A stretch of 64,000 bases of DNA from Halichondria panicea (GCF_963675165.1 NC_087381.1:4279378-4343377), one strand, 5' to 3'; positions 10,483-21,072 are shown, counted from the stretch's first letter. The notes: a model not told the origin generated them from the sequence alone. Numbers and translations are program-made.

Positions 10483-13400
10483 CTATTGGGAGGGGATGGA
10501 CAGTGAATGATTTTGTGAATGTAAACACTATTATTATAGCAGTCACTAGCATGAATTCACTTATGGTGAATTGACGTCACAAGTATCTGTTGATAGTACG
10601 CATGTGAGTATAATTATTCGCTATACAGTGAGAACAGTGTAGGATATGGAAAGTGCGTGGATGGATACTCCTTCATACACTCCTGATAATTAGCAATGAG
10701 CAACTAATACTTCACTTACGGATACATCTTGGAGCCTGGTTATCGAACACTCCAATAGCATCCAGTCCATTACCATCTACACAAGTTCTCATCTCAGATC
10801 CACCAAGTGAGAGGTCCAGATCAAACCCTTCATTGCAAGCGTAAGTTGCCACAGTGCCTAATGCAAACGGCTCAATTCTACCGCCGTAATCAATCTCTCC
10901 ATTCACAAGGGGCTCCAGCTCAAAACAAAAATCTGGGGATGAGATGGAACCTGTGGAGTTAAGTATAAGCAGCCTCAATGTTTGATTTACATAGCAAGTA
11001 AGCATTTCATAGTACTCATGAGCACAGGCCTGCGTAGGCTGAACAGTGAACTCGATATCGAGTGACAACTTAACTACTTGTATGCGTACTACAAGTAACG
11101 TCAATGAACAGCACAACGGTTTTATAAATAATAAGTGAACTAGAAAATTCTGAAAAGGAAAATGCGTTCAGTATTATAGCTCTTAAACCATTTAATGTAT
11201 AATGTTATGTGAGCACATAATCATTGCTATACCTCGCAGTTCACAAATTGGAGCCTGTCCACTAAATCTTTTCCCTCTACCATCACCAGCATCCTCACAA
11301 GTTCTCATCTCTGAGCCTTCTAGCTCATAACCTTGGTTACAGCTGTAGGTGGCCACAGTTCCGACGTCGTATGGAGCAGTCATTTCAACATTGTAGACAA
11401 TCACTCCATTGGCTATCATCTCAAGCTCATTACAAAATACTGAAGATATAATCATTACAAAAGACAGTTAGCACAGTACAGTCATTATTATACATGTATT
11501 CTACCTCCATCCTGTTGTATTATACTGATGAACACTGGAGTGTCGATCCTTTCAAAATCACTCACGCTTGTCGTGTTTCCCACCAATGACGCCAGGTTCA
11601 GCAGCAAACTAGCTTGTCCGTCTCGATAGAAGGCTTGGGGGACATTTCCTGGGAGAAGAATGCTCTCCTGAAAAGAGGCAATACCGTTGTCATCCACACT
11701 GTAGCTTTCGGGTAGGGACTGTGACAGATAAAACTTTGTGCTTCCTCCGTCATCAAATACTAAAATGTGTTGGGGATATAGCAGGTTTTCCAATTGAAGA
11801 AATATGATTAGTGGACTGATGCCAGACTGATTGAAGAACACAGTGTAGTTAAGTACGACACTGTTTGGCGGCATTTTATCAATAACGTTCACAAAGTAGG
11901 CAGTCGCATTGTTGAGGACTTTAAATTCAGTAGGTACTGCACAAGAAAAAAGTTGTAAATGATGAATATTAACTCTTTACAATGAAGCCTGGTTAAAGGG
12001 CCCCAAGATCTCTATAGCATGTGCATGTTTGGACCAGCATTAGTAGGCCACTTCTTTATTAGAGCTATGCAAGCACTAAATCCAATTAATGTAACGTACA
12101 TGCATCGCACAGCCCTGTTCGATGGTTACCAACAGTACCAGGTGGACACCGTACTGAGCAGTCAGAGCCATCGAGGTACGTAGAGACTGGGCACACTGTG
12201 TGTGTGTGTGTGGAGTAGGAGGGGGGACAATCATGATAATATACGTATAAGGACACAATCCGTATTGCTAGTATGGGCTAACAATTGCGTGTTGTCGTAC
12301 CAGGGGGTGGTGTTTTCTCACAGATAGGAGCCGCTCCAGTAAATACACCACGTGCAAAAAGACCAATTGCAAAACCAATACACACTCTAGTTTCATCTCC
12401 AAATCTAGGCTCAAAACCATCGTTACACCGGTACGTTACCGTGGTTCCAGCATCGTAAAGAAGGTCGGTGTCTGGTGAATATGTGACCACTCCGTTCTCA
12501 AACAGTTCAACCTGATAACACAAACCTAATCGAGGGATAAAATCAGTAAGCAAATATCACAACAAAAGGTCGACATTACCTGAGCTAAACTGTGCACAAG
12601 TTGGAGCCTGCCCACTGAATCTACCGCCACTATCATCACCAGCATCCTCACAAGTCCTAACCGGATGGCCTGGATTTATAACCAACTGGTTAGGGAATCT
12701 ACAGCTGTAGGTGGCCTTAGTTCCGACGGCGTATGGAGCAACCGTGTCAGAATTGTAGGTGATCTCTCCATTGACTATCGTCTCAAGCTCGTCGCAAACA
12801 GCTACATGTACAGAGAGAATGTGAATTCAAAGCACAATACTCAATCAACTAGATCTTACGTTCGCAAGTTGGAGCCTGTCCACTGTATCTAGCGCCGCTA
12901 CCATCACCAGCATCCTCGCAAATCCTCATCTCAGAGCCTGCCAGCTCATAACCTTGGTTACAGCTGTAGGTGGCCACATTTCCGACTTCGTGTGGAGAAG
13001 TCATGTCAGCATTGTAGACAATCATTCCATTGGCTATCATCTCAAGCTCCATGCAAACAGCTACAGAGATCATAATCTATACAACCGAGAAAATTCGTAA
13101 TTAATATAATCGTACCTTCTTCTTGTTGCATTATACTCAGAAACACTGGAGTAGTGTCCATTCTTTCATCGCGAGGGCTGATCAGAGACGTGTTTCCCAC
13201 AAAAGACGTCAGGTACAGCAGCAAACTAGCCTGTCCATCTCGATAGAACGCTTGATGGACATTTCCTGGAAGAATAATACTCTCCTGAAAAGAGGCAATA
13301 CCGTTGTCATCCACACTGTAGCTTTCGCTGTAGCTTTCGGGTAGGGGCGGTGTAGCAAGTGGGAAATATCCCTTTATGTTGGCTCCGTTATCAAACGTTA

Positions 13401-13589
13401 GAATCCCTGGGGGGTTGAGCCCGTTTTGAAATTGAAGAAATATGAATAGTGGGCTGATGCCAGATTGGTTGAAAAACACAGTGTAGTTTAGCACAACACT
13501 GTTTGGTGGCATTGTAGAAGTCGCGTTCACAAAGTAGGCAGTCGCATTATTGAGGACTTTGAATTCAGTAGGTTGCAATGCAACGGAAA
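9033..13589 (-). CDS. Modular extracellular protein with sushi domains, a repeated unknown domain and a C-terminal ITIH-C-like domain (5' end not found)
   Basis: Exons on the minus strand: 13116-13589, 12860-13060, 12580-12801, 12301-12525, 12100-12195, 11506-11936, 11233-11439, 10720-10932, 9931-10482, 9033-9370 (stop). All joins are phase 1 and frame-consistent, about 960 codons. Order: unknown domain copy 1, three sushi, short Cys-rich unit, unknown domain copy 2, two sushi, ITIH-C-like domain. The first listed exon opens at an acceptor (ag before 13589), so at least one upstream exon is missing; the phase-1 exons at 16898-17861 are candidates, beyond a large transposon. An ATG at 10552 could start a shorter protein, but the good acceptor before 10482 and the donor after 10720 argue for one gene. 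Likely secreted; ligand unknown. Confidence 0.7.
10720..11439 (-). other. Two sushi domain exons
   Basis: Exons 11233-11439 and 10720-10932, both phase 1-1. Each shows NELEMIANG or FELEPLVNG, GTVATYSC or GTVATYAC, SEMRTC and a closing C (APIC, APRC). The aromatic residue usual before the final cysteine is replaced in both. Confidence 0.8.
11506..11936 (-). other. Unrecognised domain, copy 2
   Basis: A 431-nt phase 1-1 exon of about 143 residues. Shared with copy 1 (13116-13589): PTEFKVLNNATAYFVN, MPPNSVVLNYTVFFNQSGIS, YSVDDNGIASFQES, LPGNV, AFYRDGQASLLL and a TPVF..I.QQ ending. No cysteine; rich in alternating hydrophobic residues and N-glycosylation sequons, so probably an extracellular beta-sandwich. 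I do not recognise the family. Confidence 0.7.
12100..12195 (-). other. Short cysteine-rich exon
   Basis: A 96-nt phase 1-1 exon, acceptor after a CA-rich tract and donor gtacgt. It encodes CPVSTYLDGSDC, then CPPGTVGN and GLCDA: five cysteines in about 31 residues, resembling the Cys-rich CPPGT repeats of ephrin-receptor-like or furin-like regions. Confidence 0.6.
12301..13060 (-). other. Three sushi domain exons
   Basis: Exons 12860-13060, 12580-12801 and 12301-12525, all phase 1-1 and a multiple of three. Conserved blocks include MELEMIANG, VATYSCNQGYEL, RICEDAGDGSG and QAPTC; the middle one has GTKATYSC and QAPTC, the third TTVTYRCNDGFEP and AAPIC. The middle exon has a longer loop before the third cysteine. 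Confidence 0.8.
13116..13589 (-). other. Unrecognised domain, copy 1
   Basis: A 474-nt exon (157 full codons) that opens at acceptor gttag with LLVSVALQ-like hydrophobic sequence cut by the border, then the same blocks as copy 2 (11506-11936). It differs by small insertions, including a duplicated SYSE and a PLATPP stretch. No in-frame ATG lies between the acceptor and the conserved part, so it is not the first exon. Confidence 0.65.
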
Positions 13590-13597
13590 CTAACAGC

Positions 13598-13690
13598 TTC
13601 TATAGGCTTCTAGCCACGTTCTCTTGGATTTTGATTCGTGGATTAGCAAACTAAAGCTTCTTTCTCGAGTTATGGCTAGTTTGACTCACA
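13598..13690. repeat. Dispersed repeat shared with SEC11 intron 2
   Basis: ctataggcttctagccacgt, ctcttggattttgattc and ctcgagttatggctagtttg match 23798-23885 with scattered differences. It abuts the acceptor of the 13589 exon. An A-rich stretch at 13761-13812 follows. Confidence 0.65.
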
Positions 13691-14509
13691 TTAACGACTG
13701 TTTTTTTTCTTTAATGCAGAGCATGAGGTACATACCAACTAGCAGCTGAGAGCTAATATTAAGGTAGCCCTAACAAAAAAAAAACAAAAAAAAAAACAAA
13801 AAAAAAACGAAAAAGTACAGGACAGAAAGGGGCAGTGACTCTTAAGTCTTACAACATGTTGGGAGGAGCACATTAATTATAATACCCTGCATGTTGCATG
13901 TATCTAAATGCATGCACTAGTATAGTATCGAGCCCAACTAGTATCGATTAAAGTTTAATTTGCTTCTTGTGCATAATCCTCTGGAGCCGCCCCCACATCA
14001 CAGGCAAAAATTAATTATAAGGTCAAAGTTCATGGACATATTCCTGTCTTTAGGCTCTCGTATCTCTTTGGACACACCTTTTAATTATTCCTGTAGATGC
14101 AATGCGCATGCATGCGCGCTCATCCCCACATGTTAGAGAATCCAGTGGCATTAAGGCCACTGTTAGTTGCATACTTGTTTCAGATCAACCGCCCGCCTCA
14201 GTTTTTGCTCACCGCATCAATAAAGTCATTATTGCTGATGTCAGCCATTATTTGAGATCAAAGTTCTTTTTTTTGCTGACACTGCATTATTTTACCATGT
14301 GCTGTTGCAAGATTGACAAGAGATATAAAATAGACAAAGAGATTGAGTGTTGCAGTGAATTTTACAGTATAAATATTGTAATAAGACCAAGAAGACTCTG
14401 CTACTATGGAGGATCAGTGTTCTTCATCGGCCTTCCCTGTAATAGCAGTCAAACTCATCAGTTTTATGAAATTATAAAACAGGATATGACGTCATCAAAT
14501 AATGAGATA

Positions 14510-16307
14510 CAGTAGAACCTCGCTAATCCGGACCCCTTTAATCCGAAACCTCGCAAATCCGGACCAAATGGCAAACTGAAAAAGAGGAGGGGCTGTCGAT
14601 CAGTAGAATAGAGTACTGCGCATGTAGGGCCACTAAACAGGAACGCACATAAACAAGAACAACCGGAAATGAAACCAATAATGGGCGTGGTTATTGCGGG
14701 GTTGTTGTTGAGAGCGTGGGCTAATTATCGAACTGAGAATAGAGCTGCACTCTCCCACACAGGTTTGTGAGACAAAGAGGCACTCTTGGTGCAGCTGGAC
14801 CGATCAAGTAGCTTATCTGTGTCACTGTATACTAGTGTAGTGTAGCTGTACTAGCTACATAGAGCTTTACTAGCTAGATTATTGATGCTTTAATATCATT
14901 TATAAATCCTTTGACATTACTGTTATGTCTAGTTTGTTTTGGGGAGGAAGATGCTCCTCTACTATGATTATAATTATTATGATTATATATACATAATAAG
15001 TCATCTGGGTGCCTGATCGAGTTGCACAGCCTGTATTTTGGCCCTAGGGAGGTGTTCCTGTTTAGCGTCACACCTCACACTAAACAGGAACACCCCACTA
15101 GGAGCCAGAGATACTGGTTTTAAGGGCTGCTAGGAGTTCACAAGTGCTCTAATGGTGGTGTAGGGCAATCTGTGCTTGTGACGTCTGCACAGCATGTATC
15201 TCTGGCTCCTAGTGAGGTGTTCTTGTTTAGTGTGAGGGTTTACGCTAAACAGGAACACACCCTAGAAGCCAAGAAACAGGCTGTGCAACTCAACCACAGG
15301 TGACTTATTATGCATACAGTAGACTTTCGTTAATTCAGTCACCCTTGTGACCATGCAGCTTGGCCGGAATAGCGAGGTGGCTGTAGCTCAGGAAATAGCC
15401 GCGGCTTAAAAACGACCTTGCCTCGAATCTAATGACTACTTTTGCGGTTCTTGTCTCGAGGATAATGAATCATTCTGTTCTCTATTTAAGTGTAATCCAA
15501 TTTTATTTGCTAAACCACACCCAAAACGTCATATCCGGCCGTAATATACGTATAAAATTACATTGAAAACCTTGTTTGGGACAGCCAGCACTGGCCGGTA
15601 AACGGAATAGCGAGTGGCCGTACTTCAGGGTGAGTTTTGTGCAGTAAACATATAGCTAGCATTCCGTGCCAAGCCAAATGGCCGGTATATCGAGGTGGCC
15701 GTACTTCAGAGAGCCGGAATAGTGACAGTCTACTGTAATTATAAATAAAAGAGGAGCATCTTCCTTCCCAAAACTAACTAGACGTACCAGTACTAGTAAT
15801 GTGTTAATTAAAGCAACAACAAAATTCATTTCTATAGCTAGTAAGCTCTATGTAGCTAGTACAGCTACACTACAGTGACACTCTCTAGCTACTTGATCGA
15901 TCAGCTGCACCAAGAATGCATCCATGTCGCACAAACCTGTGGAAGAGTTTACTCTGATTCTAAGTTAGATAATTAGCCCACACGTATAATAATGACCTCA
16001 CAATAACCACGCCCATTTAATGACTACATTTCCGGTTGTTCTTGTTTAGTGGCGTTCCTGTTTAGTGGCCCTACATGCGCATACACAATGTAAATTGCTT
16101 AGCTGAATCAGCAATAATTTTATTGGAGAGATAAAGACTATTCTAGCTAGCAGCTTCCCTTCTGGCCACAGTAATATCATAATAAATGTACAAAAGTGTC
16201 TTCGTTAATGATATTCATAATCAATTAATGACATCTGTTAATCCGGAAATTTCATGTATTCGGATGGGGTGTGGTCCCGCTCTATTCGGATTAGCGAGGT
16301 TCTACTG
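14510..16307. mobile_element. Foldback (palindromic) pogo-like element, 1.8 kb
   Basis: Begins cagtagaacctcgctaatcc after TA (14508-14509) and ends ggattagcgaggttctactg before TA (16308-16309). The two arms are inverted copies far beyond the termini: 14625-14700 mirrors 16010-16075, 14830-14880 mirrors 15836-15880, 14935-15040 mirrors 15265-15310 plus 15740-15770. The centre near 15060-15260 is a further set of hairpins around ctaaacaggaacac. No transposase is visible. The right arm is interrupted by the 15317-15735 element. It may sit in an intron of the 9033-13589 gene. Confidence 0.75.
15317..15735. mobile_element. Nested pogo-like MITE
   Basis: Starts cagtagactttcgttaattc after TA and ends ccggaatagtgacagtctactg before TA. 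It sits in the right arm of the foldback element, so it is the younger insertion. The same family occurs at 33313-33535, sharing gcagcttgg(c)(c/t)ggaatagcgag. Confidence 0.75.
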
Positions 16308-16897
16308 TAATGAGTAATGAAGGCCGCCCTCCCGCATTAGGTCCAGCTAGTATTCTCATCTGAAACAAGTATGCAACTAACAGTGGCCTAATATAGATAG
16401 ATACACACTTCCTGCTTGTTTATACTATTATACTGTCTGTGCTTAAATTCTCTCGTAGTCTGTGCCTTTGACAAAGGTTTGCTCCCACTGTTTGGCTACA
16501 GGCCATTATTTCAGTATACACTAGTAACTGTGAACATGCACCCCTTTCTTGTGAAACGATCAAAGCACATTGCAAATTATTTACCTCTTCTATAACACTC
16601 TAGCGAAAGCAAAAACATGGCGAGAGGCATTAGCAAGCGCATGCTTGCAAAACTCGTTTGTTTACAGTAACGACGACCATAACGATTTTTGTTGCCTCTA
16701 TAGGGTTGTCAAGACTCATGTCACAACTCTTGACCTGGAGGTGTGCTGTATGTAGGGTGTATGCTCAATTTAAATTGCCTATTTGCCTCAAAACAGTGGT
16801 CAGGTCAAAACCTGACTGGCTACGGCTCTGGATGTATCTATATACAATAAAACCTTCTGTGCACCACCATCATTGCTCACTAAGCTGATTCACATAC

Positions 16898-17861
16898 CGT
16901 TGGCTGTTCCATCTGAGCTGCGGATGGTGATGTCCACCTCACGATCAAGGGAGGGGGAGTCGTCTGTTATCTTGACACAGATCTCTCCAATAACGTTCTC
17001 GTCGACCAGGTACATCTCACGTTCAAAGCCAATTTTCAAAACTGTGTGCGTGTGTGTGGTTGAAGCAAAGAATAATTATCCTGTGAAGGGACTTATATTC
17101 ATGAAATTTCTAGCGATACTTTGTATAATGCATGACACTTTGTTTTAACTTGCGAATTGCAATTCATGAAAGTATAAAGCCGCACTGTATATGCACCGTC
17201 ATCATCCAAAATGATTATGGTCGACACTGCTCAAGCAATGGTGACTCTGTCTGTATCAGTGAGTAGAGACAAGTCAGCAAAGAAGCTCTTGTTAAGCTCA
17301 TCGACATCATCTTCGATGATGAGAACGGTGACATCAAGAGAGGAGATGGCAGAGTTAAACACAAGGGTCTGAGTGTTGCTGGTATAGTCGGAAGGAGCCA
17401 CAGATGATCCGTCTCGAGTGGTGAACTGCAATCGAACCTCGGAGTCTAGCATGCCAGAGAGGACCGCCACCTTGAGACCAGCACCGCCGCCATTTTCAGG
17501 TATCACGACAAAAGGCTCAACAAAGCCAATTGTGACAACTGCAGACAGAGACAAGATTTTATGGCATGTTAAGCAGCAAACAACAGACATAAAGAACTAT
17601 AATTTTTATGTGTAATACTTAGTGCACTGAACCACATAATGTTGCTACTCTTACTAAAAATACAAGAAGGTTCTTGATTATTCCAAAAGCCATCCACGCA
17701 AGTTCTCATCTCAGATCCCCCTAGAGAGAGGTCCAGAACAAACCCTGTGTCACAGGCATAAGTGGCCACAGTTCCCAAATCATAGTCAGATGTGTTGTCA
17801 GGAGCGTAAGTGATGAATCCATTGGTAATTCCACCGAGGGAAGGACATTGACTCTGTTGAG
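16898..17861 (-). pseudogene. Sushi and Calx-beta exons with an in-frame stop (gene fragment or upstream part of the 9033-13589 gene)
   Basis: Three phase 1-1 exons: 17655-17861 (sushi: CPSLGGITNGFITY, GTVATYACDTGF, SEMRTC, EPSC), 17197-17538 (a whole Calx-beta domain in one exon, from VTIGFVEPF to IIILDDDG) and 16898-17041 (opening half of another Calx-beta, GFEREMYLVDENV to DGTANG). The middle exon has an in-frame TGA at 17231-17233, about 11 codons before its donor, between TDRVTIA and AVSTIIILDDDG. No closing half for the last module is found to the left. Either a decayed fragment, or the upstream part of the next gene with a null allele or sequence error. The sushi exon resembles 10720-10932 (shared LDLSLGGSEMRTCVDG), which supports common origin. 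Confidence 0.6.
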
Positions 17862-17974
17862 CTGCACAACGTGTGTGTGTGGGAGGGGGAAGGTTATAAA
17901 AGTTGAAATCAGTAGAACCTCTACAATTATGCGCATGGAAATTTTCTCTGAAGATGGGCATGTCCCTATTGCAC

Positions 17975-18079
17975 TAGCCTCGGTCCCAGGCCGATTTTTC
18001 TTTAATAGAACGAAGTTGAAAAATACTAGTAGGCGACCTAGCGTTCAATTGGAGACGGATCGGCCTGGGGTCGAGGCTA
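17975..18079. mobile_element. Short inverted-repeat element with 9-bp flanking repeat
   Basis: Ends tagcctcggtcccaggccga and tcggcctggggtcgaggcta are inverted copies. Both sides carry ctattgcac, a 9-bp direct repeat consistent with target-site duplication. Related copies: 20000-20057, and half copies near 21112 and 26097. Confidence 0.75.
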
Positions 18080-18119
18080 CTATTGCACATGCGCAATTAC
18101 CAGATGTTACCATATAGGC

Positions 18120-18894
18120 ACATGCAGGCATGCATGCATGCATGCGCATTATGTCCACATGCACTAATTTTCACTGCTGTTTATAAAGACGTGCAATTTG
18201 ATATTCAGTTATCCAGCCTGCCTCTAGCTGGAACCAAAGTGTCTGGTAATTGAGGTTCTACTTATTGACCAATTTGATCTGTGTGATCATTATATTCATA
18301 TTTTGCTGCACATGCATGAGGGTATCACAACATGTGCTACATACTAACCACACATGCACCTTTAAACAAACCACTCTAGCTGTCATCCACCATACTGTAT
18401 GTACAAGTGATCACCATAATAACAAAAGCTACATGCAGTGTGGCTTATCAAGTTCTAGATATGGCTTCAATGCACATCCCATAAATATTCACTGCACTAT
18501 ATACACAGGCACAACACCAGCTAAAATTATAGTCCATGTATATGCACAATATAGCCATTATATAACAGCCGAGTATAATTATAGCATCAAACTGAATTGA
18601 ATCATGCCATGCTAAGGAGATCATTATCGACTATAAATTTATACTACTTACTCGGTATATAGACTAATTCCAATCCTGCATGCCGTACCCACCCACATGC
18701 ATTGCATAATTCTCACCAACCCATTATAATTATGCTGCCACACCAAGTGCAATTATTAACTGAAACATACGCACTATACAATTGACTAGAGGTGTATATA
18801 ATTATATGCAATGCTGCCACTACATGACACTGCTGCACATTTATACATTCATGGCTATGTAAAGGTCACACATAAGCTGGACAGGTATAATATA
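18120..18894. other. No gene seen
   Basis: AT-rich sequence with catgcatgc runs and many scattered stops. The one longer frame (18250-18600, plus) has no splice support, domain or codon pattern I can defend. Confidence 0.5.
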
Positions 18895-19099
18895 TACCGT
18901 ATATAGTGGATAATTTTCGTTGGTGTAAATTTTCGTATGAACTACCCATTTTCGTATTCTAAATATTCAGACAGCATAGGATATAGTGACGTGGAACCTT
19001 AATTTATTGTGGTAGAATAATTTCGTAGTTTTAATTTTCGTACGATATACTCTACAGTACGAAAATTCCCACCTTACGAAAATAACCTACTAACGGTAC
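18895..19099. repeat. Inverted-repeat element with taccgt termini
   Basis: Begins taccgtatatagtggataat and ends near cctactaacggtacc; the interior has gtaaattttcgtatgaac and its inverse. Same group as 8504-8757 and 62290-62473. Confidence 0.65.
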
Positions 19100-19460
19100 C
19101 ATCTGGACATTCTATGTTATGAGCTGACCACAGTTATTGTAGGAGTTTATGATATCATAGTAGTCCAGATTTTACAAGGACCACAATATTAGGTAATAAT
19201 GCCACTAAGCTGGTACCATCTGAACATTACACCACCTTGATATGAATTGACCACAGTTATTGTAGGAGCTTACGATATCATTATACTAGTCCAGATTTTA
19301 CAAGGAATAAATAAATGCAGCACTAAGCGGGTACCATCTGAACATTGTACTGCCTTGATTGTACTGCCTTGATTATGATTGAGCTGACCATGCATAATTA
19401 TTGTTAATATAATTATACATGCAGGAGGAGCTCATTATAATTATAGTCCAGATGTTGAAA
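19095..19460. repeat. Three tandem copies of a ~117-bp repeat
   Basis: ggtaccatctggacatt (19095), tggtaccatctgaacatt (about 19211) and gggtaccatctgaacatt (about 19329) each head a unit containing gaccacagttattgtaggag, gatatcat and tagtccagattttacaagga; the third is diverged and partly rearranged. Nothing is recognised from 19461 to 19999. Confidence 0.75.
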
Positions 19461-19999
19461 AAACCACAACTTTCGTGAATTAAGGCAACATTACTACACA
19501 AACCACGTTAACTGAAGCACTAGTGCAACCTGAAATTGTCTGTATTCGTACTTTTCACATTAGTATATTACATGGTGATATATAATCTATGCGACGATCA
19601 AGCTTCATAATGCTATATAAATTCAATCAATAATTTCAGTAGTAATAACTATAGGCCTACCTCATTGCAATGATCATGCATGTAGCTATGCTAGTCCCAA
19701 TCATGGATACAATTCAGTGCATGGCTTACATTATTTTTGCATATGCATGTTGCAATCAGTTGAGTATACAAATTAATTAAAATAATGGTACAACACTCGA
19801 TTAGCTGCTATATATACCTCCAGCTAGGGACGACAGCAGTAGCACCGCTTCCAGCAAGGCAGCCAAACGCACGGCACCTTTCATGGTTCTCTTCAATACC
19901 ATTAAACTGTGAACTGTTTGTTAAACTACCGTTGAATGAAGTTTTCCACTTTTATAGCCATAAAGATCACGTGATCCTCCCTCCTCTCTGGGGCAGAGG

Positions 20000-20057
20000 T
20001 AGCCTCGAGACCAGGCCGATTAAAATACGTATTTTTATCGGCCTGGACTCGAGGCTA
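20000..20057. repeat. Short palindromic element (tagcctcgag termini)
   Basis: tagcctcgagaccaggccga and tcggcctggactcgaggcta are inverted copies around ttaaaatacgtattttta. Minimal version of the 17975-18079 element. Confidence 0.75.
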
Positions 20058-20089
20058 ACTGTGACCACATCCTCTCTCAGGACCCTAAC

Positions 20090-20990
20090 TATGGCCCCAC
20101 CATTGCATTGTTTCGAAGCAGCTGGAATCCAAGAGACAAGTTCATCAACAAAATCAAGCAAATAGCCTTGCTGAAGCGAATCGGATCTCGGAGGCCTCAC
20201 TGGACCCATTAAAGAGAGCGATGATTTTGAAAGAGAAGGGCTCACTGCCATACCATTGGCGGAACACGGTTTTGCACTCCACAAGGGCGCTTTTCAAGAT
20301 GCCCTAGCCCTCAGATATGGCTGGACTCCAGCAGACATGCCCTAAAATGTGAATGTAGAAACAACTTATCAGTGGAACATGCCATGTCCTGTGCTAGGGG
20401 AGGATTCCCCTCAATCAGGCACAACGAGATCAGGGACCTAACAGCCACCCTCCTAACAGAAGTGTGCAATAATGTTTGTACAGAGCCGGAATTACAACCT
20501 GTGTCACAGGAATCTCTGAGAGGTGCCTCAGCCAACCGCCAGGATGGAGCACGGCTAGATATAGCAGCCAACGGTTTTTGGGGAGGAACATTTGAAAGAA
20601 CTTACTTTGACGTTAGAGTATTTAACCCCTTGGCCCCGTCCAACAGACATACCCAACTCTCCTCCGCATACAGAAAGGATCAAAAAGTGGGCCTATGAAC
20701 AAAGAATAAGAGAGATCGAACACGCCACCTTTACACCACTTGTACTTTCTGCCACAGGGGGGCTAGGTAATGAGGCCAACACATTTTCAAAAGACTGGCA
20801 TCACTTCTGGCAACCAAATGGAACAATCCCTACAATAGTACTATGTGCTGGCTAAGATGCCGACTATCTTTCTCTCTCCTCCGATCATCAATCATGTCCA
20901 TTAGAGGAGCAAGGTCCTCATGTGGGCACGCAGCGCTAACCCCTACAGCCGTGGACTTGGTTAACTCTGAATGTAACATTACATTATGAA
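20090..20990 (+). mobile_element. Broken retroelement coding fragment
   Basis: Fragments in more than one frame: GLTAIPLAEHGFALHKGAF then LALRYGWTPADMP, a frame change, KCECRNNLSVEHAMSCARGG, RHNEIRDL, LLTEVC, ARLDIAANGFWG, YFDVRVFNPLAP, another frame change, then EHATFTPLVLSATGG. This order (C-x-C, H-A-x-x-C-x-x-G-G-F, RHNE-x-RD, R-x-D...G-F-W-G...DVRV) is a layout I associate with the 3' end of retroelement polyproteins in invertebrate genomes, with a nuclease-like core. I cannot name the clade. It is frameshifted and has no polymerase domain in the window, so it is inactive. Confidence 0.65.
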
Positions 20991-21020
20991 CTATTTTCAC
21001 TTACTTTGAACCTTCTTTCA

Positions 21021-21072
21021 TAGTCTCATGAATCAGCCGCCGTTCCAAAGGAACGGCTGATTCATGAGACTA
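21021..21072. repeat. Perfect-looking short hairpin
   Basis: tagtctcatgaatcagccg and cggctgattcatgagacta are inverted around gccgttccaaaggaac. A poly(A) run (about 21093-21109) lies just downstream and may be a retroelement tail. Confidence 0.75.

Noticed and set aside
9931-10552. ATG at 10552 as the start of a separate small secreted protein
   Set aside because: The preceding sushi exon ends in a phase-1 donor and a strong acceptor before 10482 joins it in frame; the upstream hydrophobic stretch is then intron. Kept only as an alternative.
14102-14515. 137-codon plus-strand open frame left of the foldback element
   Set aside because: No recognisable domain and no neighbouring exons; chance frame in a repeat-rich stretch is more likely.
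18250-18600. 116-codon plus-strand open frame
   Set aside because: Biased, low-complexity composition, no domain, and no splice sites or neighbours that support a gene.
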